Shown in pieces: positions 10,310 to 21,801 of a stretch of 64,000 nt of DNA. A program made the translations under genes and the position numbers. A model generated the notes under the pieces. The model made no database searches and was not told the origin of the DNA. It saw nothing but the letters and a program-made list of their open reading frames with translations. This stretch comes from Cordia subcordata. Lineage: Eukaryota; Streptophyta; Magnoliopsida; Boraginales; Cordiaceae. The stretch covers positions 3,762,501-3,826,500 of the forward strand of contig JAPTOF010000003.1 in the NCBI GenBank assembly GCA_028554755.1, read 5' to 3'. Position 1 is the first letter of the stretch. Each line of letters opens with the position of its first letter.

Positions 10310-11700
10310 ATGCAAGCCATCTTGGCTAAGATGGCACTCTACGAGGAGAAACTGGCGATATATGAAAGCAAGTTCAAAGACATAGAGGCGGAAAATAACA
10401 CCATACGTCAAGAAAACTTGGACTTGATGGAAAAAATTACTACCCTTTTAGCAAACGCGACACCCCGGGACAAAGGAAAGGCCTTGTTGATTGAATCGGT
10501 GGATCCAATGCAATCATTGGACTCTACACCCCACCAAAACCCTAGGGATGAAATCTTAACATTTGCAACTGACACAGCTGGCATTTCCAACTAACACAAA
10601 GTAGTGAGGCAACACTTGACCCCCACACAAGATGGGGCACTCCCAAACATGCTTAGGCGATTCTCCGAATTGGAATCCCTGATCCAAAGAATTCCAAGGG
10701 TACTTCACCTATTAAGAGAAGTGCCGTCAACAGCTACGCAGAATCTCTCTTTGTGGATGCCATTGCAATGGTAGACTTGCCTACCAAATTCTCCTTCCTA
10801 AATATGAAGCCATTCGACGGGACCACAGACCCAAGTGATCATATAATGCAGTACAAATGGAAGATGTACACTGTGGCCATTCTGCAAGACAAAAAGAAAG
10901 CCTGTATATCTAAGAGCTTCGGTTCGAGTTTAGCAGGTCCTGCTCTACAATGGTACACCCACCTCCCAAATGGATGCATATCATCTTTTGCCCAGTTGAC
11001 TGATATGTTCGTAGAACAATACGCGAGCAGTAGGAAACTGGAAAAATAGTCAGATGATACATACCTAATTGTGCAAAAGAGAGGGAAACCCTCAGGGACT
11101 ACGTAGGGAGATTTAACAAGAAGAAAGCATCCATACCTCAATGCAACATGGCAAGAACAATTTTTGTCTTTCGTAGAAGGCTCTTGCCATATTTAGACCT
11201 CTACAAAGCTTACAAAGTATCCCTCCAAGACTATGAAGGATACCCTTGCAAAGGCATGGGCTCAGATTGAATGGGAAGATGACCGCTCTAACCTTCGCAG
11301 GACTTCCATAAGCCACGGACAAGAGAACATTCACCTGGAGCGACCAACAAAAAGGCACGAGCCCTACCTCCTTAGGAGCCGAAGAGAAAGCGAGGCAGTC
11401 GACAGAAGACCTCGTGACAGGAGACGACTCCTTAATCGTGACTTAGAGCGAAAGGTAAAGGCTCCAGATTATAATCTCTCTATAACCCCGTCTGAACTTA
11501 TTCACACGTTAAGGACCATGGGAAATATCGTCAAGTAGCCAGGAAAATTGAGATCCCCAACAGAATTAAGAGACAGGTTGAAGTGGTGCGAGTTCTATGC
11601 AGATCACGGACACACTACTGAAGAGTGTAATGGACTCAAATAGGAAGTTGCTGAGTTATTAAAGAAAGGATATTTGACTGAGCTACTCTCTAATAAGGGA
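10310..11700 (+). pseudogene. Tat-like element gag (coiled coil, capsid, zinc-finger region), broken
   Basis: A coiled-coil-rich leader (10310-10594, MQAILAKMALYEEK) ends in a stop. After a frameshift near 10720 the retrotransposon gag domain reads LPTKFSFLNMKPFDGTTDPSDHI and 'ALQWYTHLPNG' (10753-11049) and stops at TAG 11047. Later pieces in other frames include a basic Arg-rich stretch (11233-11538) and 'WCEFYADHGHTTEECNGLK', a zinc-finger-like motif, ending at TAG 11641. Gag packages the element RNA in cytoplasmic particles. With at least three stops and one frameshift this copy is non-functional. Identification rests on the FDGTTDP and CxxH-type motifs typical of the Tat group. Confidence 0.75.
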
Positions 11701-11781
11701 AAACAGACCCTAGCCCGACGAGACAGGAAGGCGTAAACTGAGGATCTGACCCCGCCAGAGCCACCGCGGTGAAAGCGAACA

Positions 11782-12309
11782 GTGAACTGCATTATGGAAG
11801 GATCACATATTAGTAGGATTAGTGTCTCTGCTGCAAAAAGGTATGCACGCCTAGCAGTAGAACTCGGTCATCGTCCCCCGCGACTAGTTGACATGGGCCC
11901 AGAAACAGTAATATCATTCTCTAGTTTTGAGACTTTCCATTTAAATAACCTACACGATGATGCATTAGTGATCACACTTATGGTGGCTAACTGTTGGGTC
12001 CGGAGGATCTTGGTAGACAATGGCAGCTCAGCCAACATTTTGATGTTGAATGCCTTTAAGGAAATGGGGATTGACGAACAACGACTTGTGAGGCGATCCA
12101 CCCTTCTGGTAGGATTCAGCGGAGAGCAAAAGCACACTATGGGAGAGATACACCTGCCGGTTTTCACTAAAGGAATCAACATGGATGTCAGGTTTTTAGT
12201 AATAGACAGCCCATCCCCGTACAATATCATATTAGGAAGGCCTTGGATTAATGACATGAAGGCAATTCCATCCACTTATCATCAGGTTCTAAAGTTTCCA
12301 ACAAGGTAG
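11782..12309 (+). pseudogene. Tat-like element aspartic protease region
   Basis: This open frame of 175 codons contains 'RILVDNGSSANILM', the aspartic protease active-site region, which in this lineage carries D-x-G-S-S. A conserved 'ILGRPWIND' motif near its end marks the boundary to reverse transcriptase. The protease normally processes the Gag-Pol polyprotein. The frame is open at both ends only within this piece. Upstream gag and downstream RT are separated from it by stops, so no polyprotein can form. Active-site residues look unaltered. Confidence 0.75.
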
Positions 12310-12459
12310 GGAGTTAAGGAGATAAAGGGGCAGCAATCAGACTCCTGCAGATGCTATTGCACCACAATAAGAGGGGCCCGACGTGATACTTTGTACCACG
12401 TGGAAGAAGCTTCTACCTCCACCCCGCTTAATCGCTCTCAACCAGAAGAATTAGATGAA

Positions 12460-13452
12460 GTATAGATTGACCCAGATGAGCCAAGCCATATAGTTCAAAT
12501 TGGATCGGGATTAGAGCTAGAATTAAGAAACCAAATGGTGGATTTTCTCAGTAGCGACCGAGATTGCTTCGCATGGTTGCATGTCGACATGGATGGAATA
12601 GACCCAAGAATAATTGTCCATGAGTTGAAAGTAGACCCAACTTTTTCCCCAATCAAACAAAAGTGCAAGAAATTTGCCCCTGAAAGGAATCGAGTAATTA
12701 ATGAAGAAGTGTAGAAGCTGATCGACGTAGGGTTTGTCAGAGAGGTACATTATCCTGAATGGCTAGCAAATGTAGTAGTAGTAAAGAAGAAGAACGGAAA
12801 ATGGAGAGTTTGCATTGATTTTACGTATTTAAATAAGGTATGCCCTAGGGATCCCTTTCCTATCTCTCACATCGATGTGATGGTAGACGCGACTGTCAGG
12901 CATAAGCTACTCAGCTTCTTGGATGCATTTTCAGGGTACAACCAGATATTAATGCACCTCGACGACCAGGAGAAGACGTCGTTCATTACCGAACGGGGTA
13001 CCTATTGTTACAAGGTCATGCCCTTTGGCCTAAAACATATGGGAGCAACCTATCAGCGCCTTGTCAACAAAATGTTTGCTGATCAGCTAGAGCATACGAT
13101 GGAAGTCTACATTAACGACATGTTGGTGAAGTCCTTAGCGGCAGAAGAACATGTCAGCCATCTATGTCAAGCCTTTGATGTTCTGAGAAAATACAACATG
13201 AAACTCAACCCCATCAAACGTTCCTTTGGAGTTAAGTCCAAGAAGTTCCTTGGGTACCTCGTTACCCAGAGAGGAATCGAAGCACATCCTGATCAGTTGA
13301 GAGCGATCCTCAATATCCTGTCTCCTAAGAACATCCAAGAAGTGATGAAACTCAAGGGTAGAGTCGCGGCGCTCAGTAGGTTCATCTCAAGGTCGTCAGA
13401 CAAGTGTCATTCGTTTTTCAACGTACTTCGAAGAAATAAAAACTTCGAATGA
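12460..13452 (+). pseudogene. Tat-like element reverse transcriptase, catalytic Asp changed
   Basis: The domain starts in a broken stretch (12460-12860, with stops such as the TAG near 12712) containing 'VVVVKKKNGKWRVCIDF'. It continues in an open frame (12877-13452) through 'FLDAFSGYNQI' and 'YCYKVMPFGLKHMGATYQR'. The active-site box reads YINDM (13108-13122), whereas this lineage has YIDDM, so the first catalytic aspartate of the pair is asparagine. A TGA at 13450-13452 separates it from the RNase H region. The enzyme copies element RNA to DNA. This copy is both interrupted and catalytically altered. Confidence 0.82.
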
Positions 13453-13473
13453 ACTGATGAGTGGGAGAAAGCC

Positions 13474-14454
13474 TTGCAAAAGTTGAAGGCATACTTAATC
13501 AATCATCTGCTGCTATCTAAACCAAAAGATGGGGAGAGCTTATTCGTTTACTTAGCGGTCTTAGTAGCTGCTGTTAGTGTCGTGTTAGTTCGAGATGAGG
13601 GCAGAAAGCAGTTCCCTATATACTATACTACCAAAGCCTTGCTTGATGTCGAGACCAGATACAACCAGCTCGAGAAATTGGCATTAGCTCTTGTCACCGC
13701 CACCAGCAAGCTAAGGCCGTATTTCCAGGGTCACCCTATTCAGGTGATGACCACTTTTCTGTTGAAGGCAATTCTGCACAGTCCAGAGCTATTCGGCCGA
13801 CTTGCTAAATGGGCTGTCGAGCTGAGCAAGTATGATATCACATTCCAACCAAGGATAGCAGTAAAGTCCCAAGTGTTTGCAGATTTCGTAGCCGAATTCA
13901 CACCATGTGACTAGACAGAAGTAGAGAAAGAGGTGTTATGTCTTGTCGAAAATCTAAAATCAGGGAGATGGAAACCTTTTGTAGATGGATCAAGCAATGC
14001 AAGAGATAGCGAGCTTGGAATAGTACTACAATCGCCTGAGGGAGACGAAATTGAACAGTCGGTTAAATGTGAATTCAAGGCCACAAATAATGAAGCAGAG
14101 TACGAAGCCCTTATAGCGGGTTTAACATTAGCTAAAGATATGAACGTCAAACATATCGTGGTAAAAAACAATTCATAGTTGGTAATAAACCTAGTTTTGG
14201 GAACCTACCAAGCAAAAGGCAAAAAGATGATAGCTTACCTCACCGCCGTTAAGAATATAGCATCTGCATTTGACGAATTTGAGAAAAAGCAGGTGAGCCG
14301 TGATAACAATTGTTACGCGGATGCACTTGCGAGCTTAGGAGCAGCAATGCAATCTGTTACTTCGAAAACTATCCCAGTGATATATTTTCAATGGCCAGCC
14401 ATTAGGAGCAAGCGAACAGTCGAGGTTGCGTGTGTAAATGATGAGCCGAGCTAG
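13474..14454 (+). pseudogene. Tat-like element RNase H regions
   Basis: Frame 13474-13914 contains the canonical gypsy RNase H start ('PIYYTTKALLDVETRYNQLEK') and ends at a TAG. A second RNase H-like module (13933-14454) reads 'FVDGSSNARDSELGIVL' and 'TNNEAEYEALIAGL', interrupted by a TAG at 14176, and continues to 'YADALASLGAA'. Two RNase H modules in tandem, the second of archaeal/plant type, are characteristic of the Tat lineage and support that assignment. The pieces are separated by single stops in otherwise collinear frames. Confidence 0.78.
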
Positions 14455-15651
14455 ATGACTCTGATTATCAGTACATCAAAGATGATATCATCCCTGAGGA
14501 TCGTGCAGAGCCTAGAAAGCTTAAGGTTAAAGTAGCCCGATACTGCATCATTGATGGGAGTTTGTATAGGAGGTCATACTTGAGGCCTTATCTGTGATGT
14601 TTAAGCCCAATTGAGGCTAATTATGTCCTAGCTGAGTTACACGAAGGGCAGTGTGGGAACCACTCGGGAACAAGGAGTCTAGCTAATCGAGCACACACAG
14701 CAAGATACTATTGGCTAACCATGCGGTCCGATGCCCTTAGCCAGGTAAAAAAATGTGATAGTTGTCAAAGGTTCGCTCAAATCCCTCATCAGCTAGCTGA
14801 GCCATTGATCTCTATCATTTCCCCTTGGCCATTCATTAAGTGGGAGATGGATATCATAGGGAAGTTGCCCACCGTACTAGGACAGAAAGTATATATGTTG
14901 GCGGCTACAGACTATTGTTCCAAATGGCTAGAGGTTGAATCTTATCATCAGGTCGGAGACACGGAGGTCAAAAACTTTGTGTGGAAAAACATAATATGCC
15001 GTTTCGGAGTCCCCTTAGAAATAGTCACTGACAATGGTCCCCAGTTCATTAGCCAACACTTTAAAGATTTTTGTAGGGAATGGAAGATCAAACTTATATT
15101 CTCTACCCTGAGGCCCACTTAAGCCAATGGGTTAGCTGAGTCATCTAATAAGATCATAATTTCTACTTTGAAAAAAATGTTGGAGAGCGCTATGGTCTTA
15201 CCGCACCACAGCCAGGACCTCTACTGGAGAGACACCGTTCTCGTTGATATATGAGGTTGAAGCAGTTATCCCAGCGGAGGTGGGCTTACCAACTCTGCGA
15301 GTTATCCGGGCGTCTGAAGTACAAAACGACGAAGGAATACGTCGCGATTTGGATGCTGCTGAAGAAAAGAGAGAGCAAGCCCTCATTTGTATGGCAGCAT
15401 ACCAGCAAAAAGTCGCCAATCATTACAACAAAAATTTGAGGGCAAAGGCATTTAAGCCAGGAGATTGGGTGTTAAGGAAAGTTTTTGAAAACACGAAGGA
15501 AGTGAATGCAGGGAAGCTGGGACCCAACTGGGAAAGACCATACCGAGTTACAAAGGTAGTCGCCCAAGAGGCATATAGGCTCAGCACCAAGGATGGTAAG
15601 GACGTGCCGAATAACTGGAATGCAATCCATTTGAAGAGGTATCATTTCTAG
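14455..15651 (+). pseudogene. Tat-like element integrase
   Basis: The zinc-binding part is present in broken form ('CHFVxxH' equivalent near 14640-14700, then 'VKKCDSCQRFA'). The catalytic core has 'WEMDIIGKLP' and 'VTDNGPQF', giving the two Asp residues. The Glu segment 'ANGLAESSNK' follows immediately after a TAA at 15119-15121. The C-terminal part (15244-15651) reads 'EAVIPAEVGLPTLRV', then 'KVANHYNKNLRAKAFKPGDWVLRKV', and ends 'NAIHLKRYHF'. The gene is recognisable along its whole length but has a stop in the core and a frame change before 15244. Confidence 0.8.
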
Positions 15652-15825
15652 GATGAAAATCCTTGTTTTGGTAAGATCCTTAGAAATTAGTTTAAAGGTT
15701 CATTTTCTTTTCTTTTAAATTAGTTCGTAGACCTAGGTAGGAAAAGAAAATGGCATTGCGACAAATGCCATTTAATTAGCTTGATAAACTCCTTTTGATA
15801 CTTCAATATGAAATATTGCAATCAA

Positions 15826-16048
15826 TTTTCGTAAGACTTGCACATGGTTTCTGTTATTTCTTGCAACACTAACGAACAGTCTCTACTTTCGAAAGACTCG
15901 CCTATAGTCTTGTTATTTCTCGCCTACAATCTTGTTATTTCTTGCGATACTAACGAACAGTCTCTACTTTCGAAATACTTGCCTACAGTCTTCGTTATTC
16001 TTACGAGACTTGCAAACAATCTCTATTTTCTGAACAGTCTCTACTTTT
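15826..16048 (+). repeat. Imperfect tandem repeats, 3' UTR of the Tat-like element
   Basis: Units carrying CTAACGAACAGTCTCTACTT and CTTGCCTACAGTCTTCGTTA recur three times with variable length (60-80 bp). Tandem repeats in this position are common in Tat elements. Confidence 0.7.
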
Positions 16049-16062
16049 GAAAGGCTGCAGGT

Positions 16063-16498
16063 ACAGGTGGTATGATTCGTGATGCGTCTAGGAATGTGAT
16101 AGGGGCTTACACCATTAATTTGGGTATAGCTTCCAACAATGAAGTAGAACTTTTGGCCTTAGACGAAGGGTTAAAGATGACAAATAATATGGGTATTGTG
16201 GATTTAGAAGTGGAAACAGACTCGTGGTCATTTGTGCTTGGGTTAGAGGGACAACCCAATCACTCAACCAATTCTAACCACTTGTTGAAGATTACATATG
16301 AATACTTAGGTAGAAACTAAAGTATAGTGTGACATACATTTATAGGGAAGCAAATTTCTGTGCTGACTTGTTGGCAAATTTTCAACTCACGTTACCTTTG
16401 GGTTTTCATGAAGTCGTTGATCTTCTGAAAGAGTTGTTGCTTCGAGTTGAAAAAGAAAAGAGGGGAAAGACTCTACCCGGAGTTATGATTAAGTAGTG
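16063..16498 (+). pseudogene. Orphan RNase H-like (RVT_3-type) fragment 1
   Basis: The frame 16072-16320 reads 'GGMIRDASRNVIGAY' and 'EVELLALDEGLKM', then 'LEVETDSW', the RNase H fold seen in plant non-LTR-element proteins and in stand-alone 'putative ribonuclease H' genes. After the TAA at 16318, a different frame carries the natural continuation 'VTYIYREANFCADLLANF', including the conserved REAN...AD segment, and ends with a Lys/Arg-rich tail at about 16498. So a single frameshift has broken it. It starts abruptly where the Tat-like element stops. Related fragments lie at 19055-19500 and 43167-44357. Confidence 0.68.
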
Positions 16499-19054
16499 TT
16501 TTCATTCGGCTTAGCCTCTTTGTTTTAAAAAAAAAAATTTTTTTCAAAAAACCTTTAGTTCTTGTTTTGCTATAAATGTTGTTGAATATAATCTCACCTT
16601 TTTTTTTTCGGTTAGATATTGGATGGAATAACTTAAAATGACTAACAACGTAAATTAGTAAAAGTTGAGGAACTAAAAGGCTCATTTTAATAGTTGAGGG
16701 ATTTAAAAAGGATAAAATTAATAATCTAGTGACTATGGAAAGAATTAGCCATAAATTTTAACTCAACAAATCAATGAAGATTGTGTGTGTGTGTGTGTAA
16801 TATATATTCTCTTAAGATAATTAAATTTGCATGATGCACCAAACAAATAAATAAGTTATTTTTTTACAGTTTTTGAAATGAAAGAAATCGTATATATAAT
16901 TTCAAATTTATGAAAAAAATTTATAAATGATTTTGTATCTCTTGCTTTACAAAGGATTATTTATTTTTTATAACAGACAACGAATCTAATTATGAATCAT
17001 TTGCAATTCACAAAAATATAATGTTAAAACATTAATCAATTAGCTCAAATCCCCAAATTAAAAATTATAATTTGTATAAATAATAGATTACAAATAGTAG
17101 ATAGATAATGCATAAAGCCATGAAGATGCTACGTAAAAAAAAAAAAGTATTGATGTAATGCTTTAAAATTGCTAAAAGCAAAAAAAAAATAATAATGTTT
17201 AGAGTAGATTTTTCTGCAGTTGATAGAAAAGTGTCAGACTATAATATCAAGGGTGCCTTGAGGTTCTACCTTCATCTCTCGTCGCTGTTCATAGTTTACT
17301 TCGTATTGACTTGGACTTCGAAGGAAGAATTGGATGGCCATCCAATACAGGTTTTTTTGTTAAGAAAGTGGGACCAAATTTCCAGACCCACACTAGGGAT
17401 GCATTTTTGCTAAAGAAAATAGGGACAAACTCCTATCAACTAGATATTTCATTGTTCAGCTGAATATTTCATAGTTTACTTTGATTGACTTGTACCTTCA
17501 GGAAAACAATCGAATAGTCACTCCAATTGAAGAGTGTGGACGATACCCTCTCACGCATATCACACTCCAATTGAAGATTTATTAAGATTATTTTAATTAT
17601 TCAAACTCAATTATTAGTCTGCTATTTTACTAAATAACAACCTATTAGGATCATTATAATGATTTACACTCAACTATTAACCTACTATTATATGGTCCAA
17701 AAATATTGCCATTAAAACTCACCAGACACAAATTTTACATGGAACCGTCAAACTAAACTCCAAAAATATTGCCATTATAAGCGATCAAACACAATTTCAT
17801 GAGAAAACAAGCCAAACAGCTACACCCAATTGTGGTCTAGGACCCTTAGGCAGAGAGTTCGTGTAGAACTAATTCTGATACCATTTATAATAATTCACGT
17901 CCAACTATTGACCTATAGTGAATAGTATAAATTTTCAAAAACTTCTAAATCATGACCTACTATGTGAAAATAATTTTCAACATATATAAGATCATTAAGT
18001 GGATTAAATTCAAAGGATTACATACCTCCAACTATTGATGAAGATTGAGTAATTGCAGAATATAAAGATTTGGATTCTTCTAAGCCTCAAATAGATCCCC
18101 TATAGATGGTGTATTTTTTTTCTGATAGATGTGTCACACTTAAAGACCTAAATGTAAACCCTTTCTATCCTATCAGTTTTCTCCCCATTAAAAAAAAAAA
18201 AAAAAAAAAACTAGATGTAGTTTAGGGAAGTAATCAACATTTTTTTAAAATTTTTTAAATTAATGATTTTTTATTATAGAAATATTGAACCATAACAAAT
18301 TGAAACTTCATTTAAATTCCAACAAATAGAACTACGTTGAACAAGAGCTTAGGACCCTTAGGTGGAGAATTCGTCTAGAACTAACTCTAATATAGGACCC
18401 TTTGGCAAAGAATCACCTAGAACTACTCTAATACTATCTATGATAATTCGAGTTCAATTACTGGTCTGTCGCTACATTAAATTTAATAAACATACTCAAA
18501 ATACTTAAATTTGTAATAACAATAATGTGAATTCAAAATATTACAAATAACACACAAATTTCACATAGAATTGATGTGGAATGGAATATTACAGTCATGA
18601 TTTATCCAAAACCATATAACGGTGGCAATTTTCCTTTTTTTCCCTTTCTTTTATTCTTATTGATCCTTCTTATAAAAATTAAAATGGTTGTTTTATTTCT
18701 TTTCGGCCTTTCAATGTTAAAGCAAAAGGTGTCTTTCACTGTCTGATAAGACTAAAAAATGGCCTAGTGGATAATAAAATTTTTCCCATAAATTTTTGGA
18801 TAACATGCTTGATAACCTGCAAAACAATCAAATAACAAGGCTTTACTCTTATTTTAACTGCGATGCTTAAGCAGGTAATCAGTTTATGGACTAAACAGAA
18901 ATGTTAATACGTGATCTTGTATGTAAGATTTTTTTTCTTATTTACCTTGTTGTGAGTACCCTTGCTTCAAGAATGGGGGATATTTATCGTACTATTCTAG
19001 TTTAATTTGATTAGACATGATGAGACTGCTCTATTCTTTATCCATCCTTGATGA
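16499..19054. other. AT-rich intergenic DNA with small repeats
   Basis: No gene seen. It contains a (GT)n run at 16783-16798, a member of the GTGTCC dispersed repeat family at 17215-17410, and poly-A at 18189-18210. An approximately 35-bp motif 'GGACCCTTAGGCAGAGA...TAGAACTA' is repeated three times (17838-17880, 18348-18390, 18393-18435), each followed by 'ACCA/ACTATTTATAATAATTC'-like sequence. Confidence 0.55.
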
Positions 19055-19500
19055 TGTCAGTTGTTTGGAGATTACTGGGAGATTAATGGCTGCCAACTTG
19101 ATGAAATCTTGGATCCGAGTCCCACTGACCAGAAAATTGCGGAGAGATGGACTGCTCCTCCTGAAGGATTTGTCAATCTGAACGTCGACGCTGCTTTCTG
19201 CCTACTAGCGTTGGGAGCTACTACTGTCTTAGGGCGTGACCAGAATGTGCAATTGGAAATGCATGGAAGTTTCACTGCTGATCATCGGGAGAAGCTGAAG
19301 CTATCGCCATATGCAGCGCGTGCCAATTTGCAAAGAGTCTTAACTTATCAAACATCATTATTGAGAATGTTGCAAAAGTTGTTCTCGACGTAATCACCTC
19401 GCTTGGATATCAAATCCCTTGGAAAATCTATCCAATTATTGAGAATATCAAAAAGATTGTGTCAAGTGTTTTGCAATGCTGCGGATCTCCTAGAGTGTGT
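19055..19500 (+). pseudogene. Orphan RNase H-like fragment 2
   Basis: Frame 19061-19393 contains 'RWTAPPEGFVNLNVDAAF', the canonical start of plant RNase H-like (RVT_3) domains, and 'HGSFTADHREK'. From about 19316 the homologous continuation moves to another frame: 'ACQFAKSLNLSNIIIEN' and 'VVLDVITSLGYQIPWK', to a TGA at about 19502. One frameshift near 19310 explains the switch. It is therefore a decayed copy of a stand-alone or LINE-derived RNase H, which would cleave RNA in RNA:DNA hybrids if intact. No reverse transcriptase is adjacent. Confidence 0.65.
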
Positions 19501-20204
19501 TGAGATGCATGCCCCAACGCTTGAGTCATTTCAATTCCTTTCCTTTGCACACATGAGGTGATCATGGCATAAGATCATCTTTGTAGCAATCATTGTCAAT
19601 TCTACCGAGAACTTGTTAGCAATTTATCACTTGATGTGATAAATCGAACTCATTGAATTTGACCAGCTAAGTAAAATATAACGTGTACGTACTACTATTA
19701 AGTCAAAAAGATTAAAAATATCTTCGTAAATTAACAAATATTAATTTGTTAATGGATTAATTAACGGAGTTACCATTAAGCACGTAGGGGTATTGGTTAA
19801 CATGCCCCCTTATGTGTGGGTGTCATTTAATTTATTTAGGGTCAGTTTGTTATTGATGTTTCAATCTTCTATTATTATTTTAAAAATTATTGAATCAAAC
19901 ATATTACTAAGAAAAGTTATTTTACTATTTAGTAAAAATGTTATTTGATAGAAAAGCAATTTTTTATTTATATGATTAAATTTCCACTTAAAGTGCCATT
20001 AATGATTTAATGTAATTTTTTAAAATTTTAATTTTTAAAATTTTTTAACTATATATTTGTTTGTAAAAATATAATTTGAAAAGAAGCAACATAATTGACA
20101 CTTTTTCGAAACTCCATTTTAGGCCTCCTTAAATGCATTTTTGTCTTCAATCAAATACCTTATCGACCTACTTTTTTGCAAAACCTACTTTACACCCTTA
20201 TATT
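19501..20204. other. AT-rich DNA, repeat shared with 6042-6140
   Basis: The stretch 19670-19760 (CTATTAAGTCAAAA...TTAAAAATAT) matches 6042-6140, where it truncates the Harbinger ORF2. No coding signal. Confidence 0.5.
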
Positions 20205-20310
20205 CTTTAAATTTATGTTTTTTTTAAAGATCCCCACTGCCATGGGATTCAAACCGAGACCTTACTCCTGGGTTGAGATAGTCTCAGCCACTTGCTCTAT
20301 CTACTAATCC
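20205..20310 (-). mobile_element. SINE-like tRNA-derived head
   Basis: On the minus strand an A-box-like TAGAGCAAGTGG lies about 40 bases before a good B-box, GGTTTGAATCC (20244-20255), followed by CCATGGCAGTGGGGATC and an A-rich tail. This is the layout of plant tRNA-derived SINEs with pol III internal promoters. Acceptor-stem pairing of a true tRNA is absent. Ends and TSDs were not resolved. Confidence 0.45.
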
Positions 20311-20484
20311 TACTTTAGACCCTTACATGTAAATAATTTTAATATTTTCTTAAAATGAGTGTATTGCATGTAGACAGTAATAGAAAATACTTTTAATACT
20401 TTCGTAAATAGTAAATAGTACGTGCAAATGATAATTAGTTTCCACTCTTGTCGAGTGAATATATAGATTCAACTAACCTTAATC

Positions 20485-21440
20485 AAGTTGAAAGCTGAGA
20501 CTCTGTTTGCTTGTCTATGTAAGATTGAAATTGTGATCCAAGTCTCGTACAACTCAGATTGTACAATTCTTATGTTGTGTTTTCAAATGTAATCTTGTTA
20601 TGCTTTCGTATTAGTGAATAATAATATTTGAAATATAATAATTAGAGCAATTGTTCTCTACCAAAATTTGTTTCACAACATTTATGATCCTTTACTGAAC
20701 AATAGATGATCAATTTTGGATTTTCATAAAGGACCAACTTGCTCATCTCATTCCCTTCCGAGATTAGAAGTATTGCAATTAGAGGTTCTGATTAATCATG
20801 TGTTACGAATTTTAAATAGTGATATTGTGCAAATCCCAAAATTTGAAGAAAAATATGATCACAACATTTGACACACTTTTTACATATTGAATGATTTCTT
20901 TTTGTTTATTTGATGTCGTAAAGAAGGATTTGGAGGGAAAGTTATCTTATGAAACTTTGAGATTAAAAGGCATATATGGAATAATCACAAGCATAAAAAG
21001 AAAAAGAAAGGAAAAGGAGGGGCAAATATTTAATTGCAATACAGAGCTTGAGTTTATGTTTTATATACTTTTGATTTTTTATGTTTTAGTTATATTTTTT
21101 ATTCGTGCTATATAAAAGTCTGGTTTGGCAATCTCCTTTTTTTGAGGGATGTTTCAACCATTTAACAAAAAGCGCATTCCTTCAGGCTACAAACGCGAGG
21201 ATAACCCAATCCTGTATATTTTATTTTTTTGGAAATAGATATTTTTACATTCGTGAGAATGAAATTTCTTAGTTCATTATAACATACTAATCATGAAAAT
21301 TAGAATAAAGTGAGGTAAAGTATTCCATTTCCAATCCACTCTCCCATACCAATAGCCATCTGACTGTTATTGTACTTTAATGGGGTCTAGTACTCATTTA
21401 TTCTTTTCTTTTTTTTTTTACCTGTAATACGTTTTGATAA
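20485..21440 (+). repeat. Duplicate of the K2 downstream flank, without a kinase
   Basis: It is collinear with 46570-47230 followed by 48881-48915. Shared blocks include GTGCAAATCCCAAAATTTGA, 'GACACACTTTTTACATATTG', GATTTCTTTTTGTTT, GAGATTAAAAGGCA and 'TTAATGGGGTCTA'. At 46.5 kb this sequence directly follows the kinase stop codon. Here no kinase precedes it. A further partial copy is at 29330-29510. Confidence 0.75.
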
Positions 21441-21768
21441 GTATCCCATTTGCAATATCGTTATGTTAGTGCTCAATAATATTGTTTTACTTATTCTATT
21501 GATTTTGATTACTGTAAACTTATCATTGCTTATGTCTTTTGTTGTTCTTTCTCCATGTAGTTTTGTCCGCAGTAACTTCTACTTATTATGTGGATAGGAA
21601 CGAATAGATAAGAAGGTAAAGACTCTTGAAATTTGACTATAGAATTTCGGAAAATAATTTAGATTGTGATTTATTAAGTTTATGTCACAAATTGAGTATT
21701 TAATTAAACATTTTTTTTGATCTAGTGTTGAAGTTTTAATATATATACATAATATATATATATATATA

Positions 21769-21801
<33 letters not shown>

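Larger units (their letters stand above)
9672..16050 (+). mobile_element. Ty3/gypsy retrotransposon, Tat-like lineage, degenerate and lacking a 3' LTR
   Basis: It has a putative 5' LTR (about 9672-10189) with a TATA motif (GCTATAAAAGG, 9931-9941). A TGGCACCCACCGTGG sequence just after 10192 resembles the Tat-type primer-binding region. Gag, protease, RT, RNase H and integrase follow in Ty3 order, all broken by stops and frameshifts. After the integrase come 60-80-bp imperfect repeats (15826-16048), and the sequence then switches to an unrelated RNase H fragment. No second LTR is seen. The exact left end is uncertain because there is no partner LTR to compare with. Confidence 0.8.

Noticed and set aside
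17195..17413. 72-codon plus-strand frame
   Set aside because: Lies in a GTGTCC-family dispersed repeat that is not open in its other copies.
20205..20310. Functional tRNA gene
   Set aside because: B-box is good but acceptor and anticodon stems do not form; SINE-like remnant fits better.
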